DNA from: CFX5 sp023384495
GTDB taxonomy: Bacteria; Chloroflexota; Anaerolineae; Caldilineales; Caldilineaceae
Direction of reading: 5' to 3'
Assembly (NCBI GenBank): GCA_048499455.1
Contig: JASNZV010000009.1
Location: 1-64,000, forward strand
DNA: 64,000 nucleotides
The notes beneath the pieces are model-generated. The model did not search any database. It saw nothing but the letters and a program-made list of their open reading frames with translations, and was not told where the DNA came from. Made by a program: the position numbers and the translations under genes. This document shows positions 26,246 through 34,790 of this stretch, piece by piece; position 1 is the stretch's first letter; each line of letters begins with the position of its first letter.

Positions 26246-29125
26246 CTAAAACCTATCACCGCTGTTCAGATACCTGCACAAAAACTGCCCCGTGTACGAG
26301 TGCGCCGAGCGCGCCACCTGTTCGGGGGCGCCCTGGGCGACGACGCGCCCGCCATGCTTGCCCCCCTCTGGCCCGAGATCGATGACCCAGTCGGCGCTCT
26401 TGATTACGTCCAGATGGTGCTCGATGACCAGCACCGTGTTGCCGGCGTCCACCAGCCGGTTGAGGCTGTCGAGCAGACGCTGGATGTCGGCCAGATGCAG
26501 CCCCGTGGTCGGCTCGTCGAGGATATAAAGGATCCGCCCACCCCGTTTGATCTTCCCCAGCTCGTGGGCCAGCTTCACCCGCTGCGCCTCGCCGCCTGAG
26601 ATGGTGGTGGACGACTGCCCCACTTTGAGGTAACCCATGCCCAATTCCACCAGCACCCCCAGCTTGTGGGCAATGAGGGGCTCGTCTTTGAAGAAGTTGG
26701 CCGCCTCCTCGATGGACATCTCCAACACCTGGGCGATGTTCTTGCCCCGCCAGCTGATCTCCAGCGTCTCTTCGTTGTAGCGGTTGCCCTTGCACGCCTG
26801 GCAGGGCGCTTCCACATCGGCCATGAACTGGAGCGCGGTCGTGATCACCCCCTGCCCCTGGCACTCTTCGCAACGCCCCCCCTTAACGTTGAAGCTGAAA
26901 CGTCCGGCGCTGTAGCCGCGCGCCATGCTTTCGGGCGTGGCGGCAAAGAGGCGGCGAATGGCGTCATAGATGCCGATATAGGTGGCCGGGTTGGAGGTGG
27001 GGGTGCGCCCGATCGGCGTCTGGTCGATGTTGACCACGTCGCGCACATGCTCAAGCCCCTCGATCGCCCGATGCTTGCCCGGCAAGATGCGGCTGTCATG
27101 CAGTTGTTGCTGGAGCTTCTTGTAGAGCACCTCGTTGACAAAGGTGCTCTTGCCAGACCCAGAGACGCCGGTGATGCAGACGAACAAGCCCAGGGGGATG
27201 GTGATGTCAATGTCTTGCAGGTTGTTCTGTTGCGCCCCGCGCACGGTCAAAGATTGTCCATTGGGCGAGCGCCGCGCCCCCGGCAGCGGAATCTGCCGCT
27301 GGCCGCTGAGATATTGCCCGGTCAGCGAGTGCGGGCTGGCCATGATCGCATCGATGCGGCCCGCCGCCACCACCTCGCCGCCGTACACCCCCGGCCCCGG
27401 CCCGATCTCGATGATGTGGTCTGCCGAGCGGATAGTCTCTTCGTCGTGCTCGACCACGATCACCGTGTTGCCGATATCGCGCAGCCGCTGCAAGGTCTGG
27501 ATCATACGCCGGTTGTCGCGCGGGTGCAGGCCGATGCTCGGCTCGTCGAGCACGTACAACATGCCCATCAGCTCCGAGCCAATCTGCACCGAGAGGCGAA
27601 TCCGCTGCGATTCGCCGCCCGACAGGGTGCCGGCGCGGCGGTTGAGGCTCAGATAATCTAGCCCAATGTCGATGAGCAGATCGACGCGGGTGAGGATCTC
27701 GCGGATGATCTGCGCGCCCGCCGTGCGCTGGCGAGGCAACGGCCCCAGCGCGGTGAGAAAGTCGCGGAACTCGGCCAGCGTCAGGTCGCCGATCTCGATG
27801 ATGTTGCGCCCGCCGACCGTCACCAGCAGCCGCTGCCGCTTGAGCCTGTTGCCGCCACAATCGGGGCACTCGCGCTCCACCATCACCCGCTTGAGCCACT
27901 CTTCCATCCACGTGTTGTGGACCTTCTGCCGCCGGTAGTGACGGTAGTAGCGTTCGATCTGTGGGATCACCCCCTCGAACGGGAAGTGCTTGCCAATGTG
28001 CTGCTGCTCGCCCGCCCGCGCCCCCGGCGGCAGCAACATAGGGAGCTTCTCGCCCTGACTGCCATAGAGCACCGTCTCTTGGATGGCCGGCGGCAGCTCG
28101 CGCCAGGGCGTCTCCAGGTCGAAGCCGTGGTGTTGCGCCAGGCTGTACATCATGCGTCCGGCCCAGGTGTTCTTGTCGTAGCGAAACGCCTCTTTGATAA
28201 AGACGCCGCCGGCAATGCTGCGGCTCTTGTCGGGCATGAGCAGGTCGGGGTGGACGTGCAGGTTGACGCCCAGACCTAGACAGGTGGGGCAGGCGCCCGG
28301 CGGCTCGTTGAACGAGAAGTAGACCGGCTCCAGCTCGCCGGCGGTGACAAAGTGATCGGGACAGGCAAAGTCGCCAAAAAAGCGCTCGGCCAGCGCCTCG
28401 TCGCGCGGGTGCAGAATGCGGAAGCGCAGAAAGCCCTCGCCGGCGCGCAGCCCATTCTGGATCGAAACGAGCAGCGGCTTGAGCATTTCGGGCTTGACCA
28501 CCACCGTATCGATGACGATCTCCAGGTCATAGTCAAGCGCTTCGTCCATCTCGATCCCTTCGCTCATGTCCATCAACTCGTCGTTGACGCGCAGCTTGCG
28601 ATAGCCCTGGGTGCGGATGTCGCCAAAGAGATAGGGGTAGTCTTCACCGTAAATCTTGAAGACCGGCGCGGCAATCTCCACCACCGAGCCTTGCGGCAGC
28701 GCAAGGATATGCTCGGCCATCTGCACTGCAGTCTTGACCGGAACTTCGCCCCGGCAATAGGGGCATTGGGCCGCGCCGCTGGTGGTGTAGAGCACGCGCA
28801 GATAGTCGAAGATGTCGGTCATGGTGCCGACGGTGGAGCGCGGGTTGCGCCCCACCGACTTCTGCTCGATAGAGATGACCGGCGAGAGGCCGCTGACGAA
28901 GTCGACGTCGGGCTTTTTCAACTGGGCCACAAACTTGCGCGAATAGGCCGAGAGCGACTCTAGAAAACGGCGCTGACCCTCGGCGTAGAGCGTCTCGAAA
29001 GCCAGCGAAGATTTGCCCGAACCGCTGAGCCCCGTCAACACAATCAACTTTTCGCGTGGGAACTCCACATCGATGTTCTTAAGGTTATTCTCACGGGCGC
29101 CCTTGACGCCGATGCTGTTGCGCAT
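26246..29125 (-). CDS. uvrA: Excinuclease ABC subunit UvrA
   Basis: UvrA recognises DNA damage and loads UvrB in nucleotide excision repair. The 959-residue product has two ABC ATPase modules: Walker A GLSGSGKSSL near residue 33 and GVSGSGKSTF in the second half, each with a signature (LSGGESQRIRL, ISGGEAQRVKL). Both zinc modules are present: CPTC...CPDC in the first half and CEEC...CQAC in the second. The start is ATG 29125 (MRNSIGVKGA) behind GGGAGGAG; a longer frame to 29257 has no such site. It is a single-gene unit, downstream of nothing co-directional nearby. Confidence 0.97.
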   Translation of the reverse strand: MRNSIGVKGARENNLKNIDVEFPREKLIVLTGLSGSGKSSLAFETLYAEGQRRFLESLSAYSRKFVAQLKKPDVDFVSGLSPVISIEQKSVGRNPRSTVGTMTDIFDYLRVLYTTSGAAQCPYCRGEVPVKTAVQMAEHILALPQGSVVEIAAPVFKIYGEDYPYLFGDIRTQGYRKLRVNDELMDMSEGIEMDEALDYDLEIVIDTVVVKPEMLKPLLVSIQNGLRAGEGFLRFRILHPRDEALAERFFGDFACPDHFVTAGELEPVYFSFNEPPGACPTCLGLGVNLHVHPDLLMPDKSRSIAGGVFIKEAFRYDKNTWAGRMMYSLAQHHGFDLETPWRELPPAIQETVLYGSQGEKLPMLLPPGARAGEQQHIGKHFPFEGVIPQIERYYRHYRRQKVHNTWMEEWLKRVMVERECPDCGGNRLKRQRLLVTVGGRNIIEIGDLTLAEFRDFLTALGPLPRQRTAGAQIIREILTRVDLLIDIGLDYLSLNRRAGTLSGGESQRIRLSVQIGSELMGMLYVLDEPSIGLHPRDNRRMIQTLQRLRDIGNTVIVVEHDEETIRSADHIIEIGPGPGVYGGEVVAAGRIDAIMASPHSLTGQYLSGQRQIPLPGARRSPNGQSLTVRGAQQNNLQDIDITIPLGLFVCITGVSGSGKSTFVNEVLYKKLQQQLHDSRILPGKHRAIEGLEHVRDVVNIDQTPIGRTPTSNPATYIGIYDAIRRLFAATPESMARGYSAGRFSFNVKGGRCEECQGQGVITTALQFMADVEAPCQACKGNRYNEETLEISWRGKNIAQVLEMSIEEAANFFKDEPLIAHKLGVLVELGMGYLKVGQSSTTISGGEAQRVKLAHELGKIKRGGRILYILDEPTTGLHLADIQRLLDSLNRLVDAGNTVLVIEHHLDVIKSADWVIDLGPEGGKHGGRVVAQGAPEQVARSAHSYTGQFLCRYLNSGDRF

Positions 29126-29374
29126 GACTCCTCCCTGAACTTCCCGTGACGGATGCGCCGGCTGCGGCCTCAGTTTGCTGCCGGACGCGCACAAACGGGG
29201 CGCAGTCGACCCACGCGAGCCATTCACCACCCGCCTGCCGGCGCGTGCACGACTCATTGCTGCCCCACGGATCAGAGCCAGATTGGGGCAAAAAGGATAC
29301 CCACTGTGTTATACTATCGCAAGGAAGCGTGTCGCAAATTTTTTGATTACCATTGACGACGCCCATAATCGACA

Positions 29375-29986
29375 ATGCCCACAGAGAACCAAGAGATACC
29401 GCCGGCCATGTCCCACCACGACAATAGCACAACCCAAGCCGGCAGCGCGCCGCCACTGCGGATCCGCCCCGCGACGCAGGCCGACTTGCCCGCGATCCAC
29501 GCCATCTACAGCCAGAGCGTGCTCACCGACGTCGCCTCTTGGGAGCTAACGCCCCCCGACGAGGCGGAAATGGCGCGCCGCATGAGCGCGCTGCTCGAAC
29601 AAAACTTTCCCTATTTTGTGGCGACGATTGAAGATCGGGTGGTGGGCTACACCTATGCCAGCGCCTACCGGCCCCGTCCCGGCTATCGCTTCACCGTTGA
29701 AGATTCGATCTATGTGGACACCACGGCCCAACGCCGCGGTGTGGGCCGGCAACTGCTGGCGCGCCTCATCGCGGCCTGTGAGGAGCAGGGCTTCCGCCAG
29801 ATGATGGCGGTGATTGGCGACAGCCAACATGTGGCGTCGATTGCGCTCCATCGGGCGCTCGGTTTTGCGCAGGTGGGGCTGCTCCCCAACATCGGCTTCA
29901 AGTTTGGCCGCTGGCTCGACGCCGTGCTCATGCAGCGCCCACTGGGTGATGGGGCCGGCTCAATGCCCGAAGCCCATGAGCGGTGA
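29375..29986 (+). CDS. GNAT family N-acetyltransferase, phosphinothricin acetyltransferase-like
   Basis: The 203-residue protein has a GNAT fold starting at LRIRPATQADLPAIHAIY (~residue 29). The acetyl-CoA-binding segment QRRGVGRQLLARLI (~113-126) is clear, and ASWELTPPDEAEM plus GFAQVGLLPNIGFKFGRW fit the PAT/Bar subgroup that N-acetylates phosphinothricin or methionine sulfoximine. Housekeeping detoxification of methionine derivatives is the more likely role than herbicide resistance. The start is uncertain: ATG 29375 or 29408, neither with a strong binding site. Confidence 0.87.
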   Translation: MPTENQEIPPAMSHHDNSTTQAGSAPPLRIRPATQADLPAIHAIYSQSVLTDVASWELTPPDEAEMARRMSALLEQNFPYFVATIEDRVVGYTYASAYRPRPGYRFTVEDSIYVDTTAQRRGVGRQLLARLIAACEEQGFRQMMAVIGDSQHVASIALHRALGFAQVGLLPNIGFKFGRWLDAVLMQRPLGDGAGSMPEAHER

Positions 29987-30082
29987 CGGAGGTCGGCGCG
30001 CCGGGGCCAGGGTGATTTCAAGATGACGGCGAGCGGTTGCGCGGTCAAGCCGTGGGTGGCAAAACAAACAGGGGCAGGCGCC

Positions 30083-31183
30083 TCATAGCCGTGAGATCCG
30101 CCCGGCCTCCAGCGCGCGGGTGATCAGATCGCCGCAACCCTGCACCACGGCGAGTAGCCCGGCGTAGCGAGCATCCTGTGTGCGCCCCTGGCGGTAACGC
30201 AGATAGAGCTGTTGGATGATCACAGCGATTTTGAAGAGGCCATATAGATAGTAAAAGAGGGGATCGGCCACCGTGCGGTTGCTTGTCGTTACGTAGCGAT
30301 CCACCAATTGCCGGCGGTCGAGGTTGCCGGGCAGGGTGGTGAGGCCAAACATCCCCTGCAACGCCGGCGGGTCGCCCGGCTCGATCCAATAGCCCAGGGT
30401 TGTGCCCAGGTCCATGAGCGGGTCGCCCACGGTGCACATCTCCCAGTCGAGCACGGCGATCACCTGGGTCAGGTCATCCGCCGCCAGAACCACATTGTCA
30501 ATTTTGTAATCGTTATGGATGAGCGCAGCGCCCGATTCGGGCGGCTGGTGCTGCGCCAGCCAGGTCATCGCCGCTTCGATGGTGGGAAGATCATCCGTCT
30601 GCGCGTTGCGATAGCGTTTGCTCCACCCGCCGATCTGACGGGCGACATAGCCGGCAGGGCGCCCCAAGTCGGCCAAGCCGGCGGCATGCAAATCCACGGC
30701 ATGGATGGCGGCCAGGTTGTCGATAAAATGTTCTGAGAGGCCGCGCATTAGGTCGGGGGTGAGCGCCAACCCAGCCGGCGGCTGCGCCCGCAGGATCACA
30801 CCCTGCACCCGCTCCATAACATAGAAGGGCGCGCCGATGACAGATGGATCGTCGCAGTAGAGCAGCGGGCGGGGCGTTTTGGGGTAGACGCGCGCAAGCC
30901 CACTGAGCACACGATATTCGCGGCCCATGTCGTGCGCCGATTGGATATTGGCGCCAAATGGTGGACGGCGCAGCACAAGTTCCCGACCGCCCAGACGGAG
31001 CAGGTAGGTGAGGTTAGAATAGCCGCTGGGGAACTGCTCGATCACAAGCGGACCGCGCGCCCCGTCCAGGCTGCCTGTAAGATAGGCCTCCAGCCGGTTC
31101 AAGTCAAGCTCTTCGCCTGGCCGCACTGCGCCCGCTTGATCGGCAAACGCCACACCGCTCCCCCCTCCGTCCGCTTTCGCCAT
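30083..31183 (-). CDS. Phosphotransferase family protein (APH-like kinase)
   Basis: This ~366-residue protein has a protein-kinase-like APH fold: a nucleotide-binding N-lobe (QFPSGYSNLTYLL, then LVLRRPP with the Lys position replaced by Arg), the catalytic loop ALIHNDYKIDNVVL, and the metal-binding DWEMCTVGDPLMDLG. This subgroup is often linked to acyl-CoA dehydrogenases (ACAD10/11-like) and may phosphorylate hydroxyacyl substrates, but here the neighbour is an SDR. Possible starts are ATG 31183 (behind AGAGGGTGG, chosen), 31210, and 31231, which overlaps the SDR stop as TGATG. It is likely translated from the SDR message. Confidence 0.82.
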   Translation of the reverse strand: MAKADGGGSGVAFADQAGAVRPGEELDLNRLEAYLTGSLDGARGPLVIEQFPSGYSNLTYLLRLGGRELVLRRPPFGANIQSAHDMGREYRVLSGLARVYPKTPRPLLYCDDPSVIGAPFYVMERVQGVILRAQPPAGLALTPDLMRGLSEHFIDNLAAIHAVDLHAAGLADLGRPAGYVARQIGGWSKRYRNAQTDDLPTIEAAMTWLAQHQPPESGAALIHNDYKIDNVVLAADDLTQVIAVLDWEMCTVGDPLMDLGTTLGYWIEPGDPPALQGMFGLTTLPGNLDRRQLVDRYVTTSNRTVADPLFYYLYGLFKIAVIIQQLYLRYRQGRTQDARYAGLLAVVQGCGDLITRALEAGRISRL

Positions 31184-31230
31184 TATCACACCACCCTCTT
31201 CTCTCTTCATCTCGCCGTCACCCGTCGTCA

Positions 31231-31998
31231 TCACTGGGCAAACTGGCCACCGTCCACATTGAGCAGATGTCCGGTGACAAACGACGCTGCATCCGAGCAA
31301 AGCCAAAGCGCGGCAGCCGCGATCTCGCCTGGCTCGGCGGTACGGCGGATGGCCTGACTCTGGAGCCAGCCTCGCTCGATCTTGGGGTCGGCCAGCATGG
31401 GCTCGACCATGCGCGTCTGCACCACGCCAGGGCAAACGGCGTTGACGCGCACCCCATACCGGGCGTATTCGAGCGCGGCGGTTTTGGTGAGGCCGGCCAC
31501 GCCATGTTTGCTGGCCACATAGGCGGCCATCCCCTTGCCGCCCACCAGCCCGAGGATGGACGACGTGTTGACAATGGCGCCGCCGCCCTGGGCCACCATG
31601 CGTAGTATCTCATATTTCATCCCCAGCCAGACACCTTTGAGGTTGACGGCCAAAATGTGGTCGAAGAGCGACTCATCCTGGTCGGCGGTGGGGGTCATCG
31701 CGGCGAGGGATGGGTAGGCGACGCCGGCGTTGTTGTGGGCATAATCGAGGCGGCCAAAGGTTGTGATCGCACGCTCGACCAGCGCCGCCACCTCATCGGC
31801 GCGCGTGACATCGACCCGGAGCGCAATGGCTTCCCCCATTTGCGCCGCCAGATGCGCGGTCTCTTCGGCGCCGGTCAGGTCGATATCGGCGACCACGACT
31901 CGCGCCCCTGCCTCGGCAAAGGCCAACACCGAAGCGCGCCCGATCCCGCCTGCCGCGCCGGTGATCAACGCCACGCGGCCTTCCATCGTTCTGGACAA
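31231..31998 (-). CDS. SDR family oxidoreductase
   Basis: The 255-residue protein is a classical short-chain dehydrogenase: cofactor motif TGAAGGIG near residue 14, NNAG (~93), active-site Ser in NTSSIL, YVASK (Tyr/Lys pair) and the C-terminal PGVVQTRMVEPML. An acidic residue after the second strand (VADID) favours NAD over NADP. TTG at 31998 has GGGAG eight bases upstream and is chosen over the ATG at 31986. It leads into the APH-like kinase, with the two genes possibly handling one metabolite. Confidence 0.9.
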   Translation of the reverse strand: MSRTMEGRVALITGAAGGIGRASVLAFAEAGARVVVADIDLTGAEETAHLAAQMGEAIALRVDVTRADEVAALVERAITTFGRLDYAHNNAGVAYPSLAAMTPTADQDESLFDHILAVNLKGVWLGMKYEILRMVAQGGGAIVNTSSILGLVGGKGMAAYVASKHGVAGLTKTAALEYARYGVRVNAVCPGVVQTRMVEPMLADPKIERGWLQSQAIRRTAEPGEIAAAALWLCSDAASFVTGHLLNVDGGQFAQ

Positions 31999-32019
31999 AT
32001 GCCATTCTCCCGGTACAAT
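31992..32019 (+). promoter_or_regulatory. Sigma-70 promoter for the queuosine-precursor transporter
   Basis: TGGACA (31992-31997) and TACAAT (32014-32019) are separated by 16 bp, each differing from consensus by one base. Initiation near 32026 would give a ~95-nt leader that contains the preQ1 riboswitch. Confidence 0.55.
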
Positions 32020-32073
32020 GGTACATGTTGCGTTGGGCGCATGACATGCGCATGACGTAGCGCCATATTCGTC

Positions 32074-32111
32074 CCGGCGGTCGGAGTTCCCGCCTTACCA
32101 AAACATAGGAG
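32074..32111 (+). promoter_or_regulatory. Class-I preQ1 riboswitch
   Basis: Stem P1 pairs GGCGG (32076-32080) with CCGCC (32090-32094). The loop TCGGAGT (32081-32087) and the preceding-stem C at 32089 fit the ligand-binding positions. The A-rich tail CCAAAACATAGGAG (32098-32111) matches the conserved 3' segment, which in this class folds back to form a pseudoknot. The Shine-Dalgarno AGGAG lies inside that tail, nine bases before the GTG start, so preQ1 binding would block translation. The gene behind it is a queuosine-precursor transporter of the family that this riboswitch controls elsewhere. It closely resembles the Thermoanaerobacter tengcongensis aptamer (recalled). Confidence 0.85.
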
Positions 32112-32120
32112 CATTGTACC

Positions 32121-32819
32121 GTGAACCTTTCCAACCCAACAAACGCGCTTGGGCAACCAAGCCAGCCGCCCGTCGCCACCCTATCGGCGCCGGCGTTGCA
32201 ACCGCTCGCCCAAACCGCCCTGCTCGTGATTGCAGCCTATGTCGCCGCCCAGATGCTGGCCGACATTGCCAGCCTCAAGATCGGGGTGGTGGCCGGCCTG
32301 GCGGTGGATATGGGCACCTTTGTTTACCCCATCACCTTCACGCTGCGCGATGTGGTCCACAAGGTATTGGGCCGGCAGATGACTCGCCTGCTCATTGTCA
32401 CGGCGGCGGCGATCAACCTGGTGATGGCGCTCTACCTCATGTGGGTGGCGTCGGTGCCCGGCGACCCTGAGTGGGGGCTTGCCGCAGAATTCAGCGCCAT
32501 TCTTGCGCCGGTGTGGCGTATTGTGGTGGCGTCGATTGTCGCCGAAGTGGTGAGTGAATTGGTCGACACCGAGATCTATCACTGGTTTGTCACACGCGTT
32601 ACGCGCCGATTCCAGTGGCTGCGCGTGCTTACCAGCAACAGCGTCAGCGTCCCCATCGACAATGTGATCTTTGCTGTGGGCGCATTTGGGTGGACGCTTC
32701 CCTGGGGCGTTGTTTGGGAGATTTTCCTCTTCAATCTCATTGTCAAGTATGGGGTGACATTGATAAGCCTGCCGCTGATCTACATTGCGCCGGATCGACG
32801 CCATCACGACGAAGGGTAA
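32121..32819 (+). CDS. yhhQ: Queuosine precursor transporter (VUT/YhhQ family)
   Basis: The 232-residue inner-membrane protein has six or so hydrophobic segments, the first near residues 33-55, with the family features GTFVYPITFTLRDVVHKVLG and EVVSELVDTEIYHW. YhhQ-type proteins import preQ0/preQ1 for queuosine modification of tRNA. The start is GTG at 32121, nine bases after AGGAG. A class-I preQ1 riboswitch overlaps that site and strongly supports the substrate. The next plus-strand gene is a Fur-family regulator 69 bp on. Confidence 0.92.
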   Translation: MNLSNPTNALGQPSQPPVATLSAPALQPLAQTALLVIAAYVAAQMLADIASLKIGVVAGLAVDMGTFVYPITFTLRDVVHKVLGRQMTRLLIVTAAAINLVMALYLMWVASVPGDPEWGLAAEFSAILAPVWRIVVASIVAEVVSELVDTEIYHWFVTRVTRRFQWLRVLTSNSVSVPIDNVIFAVGAFGWTLPWGVVWEIFLFNLIVKYGVTLISLPLIYIAPDRRHHDEG

Positions 32820-32888
32820 CGTTGCGCCGGCAATAGGAGCGGATTGTGAGGGGTCTGAGGGGATGCGGTATGCAGTGGGAGCAAGAAG

Positions 32889-33320
32889 ATGCCAGACGCA
32901 ACGATTGATCGGCTACGCGCCGCCGGTTACAAGATCACCCCGCCGCGCCTTGCCGTCCTCCAAGTGATCAAGCAGGAGGGCGAGCACCTCAACCCAGCCG
33001 AAATCTTGGCGCGCGCCCAAGCGATCCACCCGTCGGTGGGGCGCGCCACCGTCTATCGCACGCTGGAGTTGCTCACCCAACTCAACATTGTGCGGCCGAT
33101 CTATGTCGGTGAGAGTGGCCCTACCTATATCCGCGCCGAGGGAGGTCATCATCATCTCGTCTGCTCGGACTGCGGCAAGATCGTCGATTTTGACCAATGC
33201 GTCGCCGAGCAGATGGTGGATGAGCTAACAGAACGCTTTGGCTTTGTGATCAAAAGCCATCTGCTTGAATTCTATGGGCTTTGTGGCGATTGCCAGGGCG
33301 CTCCTAATCATCCGGGGTGA
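32889..33320 (+). CDS. Fur family transcriptional regulator
   Basis: The 143-residue protein has the N-terminal winged helix (~residues 5-80, with GRATVYRTLELL as recognition helix) and the C-terminal dimerisation domain. The His-rich metal segment GGHHHLVCSDCGKIVDF and the second CxxC (CGDC) supply the structural zinc site. Whether it is Fur, Zur or PerR cannot be decided. A FeoB-like gene lies 14 kb away, with an inverted repeat at its promoter. Its 3' end overlaps the convergent small membrane gene by 17 bp. Confidence 0.92.
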   Translation: MPDATIDRLRAAGYKITPPRLAVLQVIKQEGEHLNPAEILARAQAIHPSVGRATVYRTLELLTQLNIVRPIYVGESGPTYIRAEGGHHHLVCSDCGKIVDFDQCVAEQMVDELTERFGFVIKSHLLEFYGLCGDCQGAPNHPG

Positions 33321-33501
33321 ACCAACCGCGCTCATAGAGTTCATAGAAGCCGTAAGCCAGATAGACAAGGATGATGACCACCAGGGTGCGCAACATGAGT
33401 TCGCGCTGGCTCCACATGCGTTTGAGCTCGCGCCAAACGGTGCTCGGCTTAAAGAGCCAGACCAACAGAACAATGACCAACAGCGTGAGGAATGTGCGCA
33501 T
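33304..33501 (-). CDS. Small two-helix membrane protein
   Basis: This 65-residue protein begins with a hydrophobic helix (FLTLLVIVLLVWLF, ~3-16), has a basic middle, and a second helix (LVVIILVYLAYGFY, ~40-53). I do not recognise the family. It overlaps the end of the Fur gene on the opposite strand. Codon use and the coherent two-helix pattern support it as a real gene, but no homology can be claimed. Confidence 0.55.
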   Translation of the reverse strand: MRTFLTLLVIVLLVWLFKPSTVWRELKRMWSQRELMLRTLVVIILVYLAYGFYELYERGWFTPDD

Positions 33502-33543
33502 TTTTACGTATGGGGTCGAATGGGGAGGGTATCGCCTACACGA

Positions 33544-34254
33544 ATGACTGCCTGGCTATTTTCGCAACTGAGTCCACAAGCGCCGGGTCTATGGCTCCTT
33601 GTAAGCTTCTTGGCGCTGCTCATTCTGCTGCTGCTCTGGCCCACCCTGTCCTGGCGTGGTCGACGGTATGGTCTATATGCGCGCTGGCTGATCGCGCCCT
33701 ACTTGGGGTTGCTGAGCGGCGGCCTGTCGCCTCGGCTGATGGGCCTTAGCCATTTCGATTGGCTGGTGAGCCTGAGCCTGGGCCTCGCCATCAGCTTTGC
33801 CATTCTGGGTGTCTTGCTCGTCGTCCGCGCAACGACCCTGGTTACACAGCCACTGGAGCAGACACCATCCCTCATCTCCACGCCACGCGAGGGGGGGCGA
33901 TTCTCTATCGCGCCCTATCTACGTGAGGCTTTTGCGTGCGGCGTCGAAGAGTTTCACTGGTCATTCCTACGGGCGGCAACCTGGGAAATATTGCTTTCGC
34001 TGCCCAATCCGCCGGCCTATCCTCTTTATACGGCTGTTTGGATTGGGGCGATCATTGCGGCGGTCGAGCTTTTGGTCGTGCGACATGGCGGTAGTCGCCG
34101 ATTACTGAAGCTGGTAGTCATTATCGCCACCACGCTGTTGTTCTTTTACACGCACAACTTTTGGCTCTGCTGGGCGCTCCATACAGCAGCCTGGATGATT
34201 CTCCAGCCGGTGGAATCAGCGCCGCTGCCCCGTGAGCGGAGCCTCATGCTATAG
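33544..34254 (+). CDS. Integral membrane protein, possibly CPBP-protease-like
   Basis: The 236-residue protein has about six to seven hydrophobic segments. The stretch VEEFHWSFLRAATWE and a later FWLCWALHTAAW resemble the EExxxR and His motifs of CPBP (CAAX-type) membrane proteases, but spacing is not canonical, so activity is uncertain. The start is taken at ATG 33544; ATG 33520 (behind no clear site) is possible, and the frame further upstream overlaps the Fur gene and is not membrane-like. It faces the next gene convergently. Confidence 0.6.
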   Translation: MTAWLFSQLSPQAPGLWLLVSFLALLILLLLWPTLSWRGRRYGLYARWLIAPYLGLLSGGLSPRLMGLSHFDWLVSLSLGLAISFAILGVLLVVRATTLVTQPLEQTPSLISTPREGGRFSIAPYLREAFACGVEEFHWSFLRAATWEILLSLPNPPAYPLYTAVWIGAIIAAVELLVVRHGGSRRLLKLVVIIATTLLFFYTHNFWLCWALHTAAWMILQPVESAPLPRERSLML

Positions 34255-34257
34255 CCA

Positions 34258-34280
34258 GCGCCAATCGTCACACAACTGGG
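34258..34280. repeat. Dispersed GCGCCAATCGTCAC element, copy 1
   Basis: This 23-bp intergenic sequence recurs at 41473-41495 with two mismatches. It lies directly after the stop codon of the membrane protein gene. Confidence 0.55.
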
Positions 34281-34307
34281 CTGGCGAAAAATGCGCTAAT
34301 CGCCTCT

Positions 34308-34380
34308 CCGAATAACTCTGCAACCGACCCCATTCGTATGTGTAATTGTCGGACCTGCAACCGTTATTCGGATCGGTTCT
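34308..34380. repeat. Inverted repeat with the reverse copy of the 23.3-kb element
   Basis: CCGAATAAC (34308-34316) pairs with GTTATTCGG (34363-34371). The right part, 34355-34380, is the reverse complement of 23319-23344 with about two mismatches and touches the stop codon of the next minus-strand gene. It lies between convergent genes, as expected for a transcription barrier. Confidence 0.6.
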
Positions 34381-34639
34381 AGCGAAAGACAAACCCCGCC
34401 CCCAGAATCAGCGCAAACAAGATGCCGCTGACGATCAAAAGGCGTTGCAGATCACCCACCACATAGGCGTACTGCTGTGTCCACTCCAGTGGCTCCGCCG
34501 TCTTGACGGCCGCCTGGGTTGCTGTCTTAGCTGGCGTGGCCGGCGCCGTGGCGTCGGGTTTATACAACTGACTATAGTTGCGTGGACGCGCGGAGCTCAC
34601 GCCACGTCGTTCTCGATTGCGTTTTCGTTCAGTCGCCAT
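34379..34639 (-). CDS. Small C-terminally anchored membrane protein
   Basis: The 86-residue protein has a very basic N-terminus (KRNRERR), an Ala/Thr-rich middle and one hydrophobic helix at the end (LLIVSGILFALILGAGFVF, ~67-85). It looks like a tail-anchored protein. No family is recognised. It stands between convergent and co-directional neighbours; function unknown. Confidence 0.6.
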   Translation of the reverse strand: MATERKRNRERRGVSSARPRNYSQLYKPDATAPATPAKTATQAAVKTAEPLEWTQQYAYVVGDLQRLLIVSGILFALILGAGFVFR

Positions 34640-34790
34640 TGATCTTCCCCGTTTTTATCTCGATTGCTTTGAGCTTACAGTTGCGCTTTGAGTTTACAGT
34701 CAAGTATAGCATGACGCCAATTTTGGTCTTCATTATAGCGCTCTCCCTCCGATCTGAAAAGTCGCTCATTGCTCATACGGTGTCTATCTA

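Noticed and set aside
29126..29374. Possible tRNA or small RNA in the uvrA-GNAT gap
   Set aside because: No cloverleaf or terminator hairpin can be drawn; only scattered -10-like hexamers are seen.
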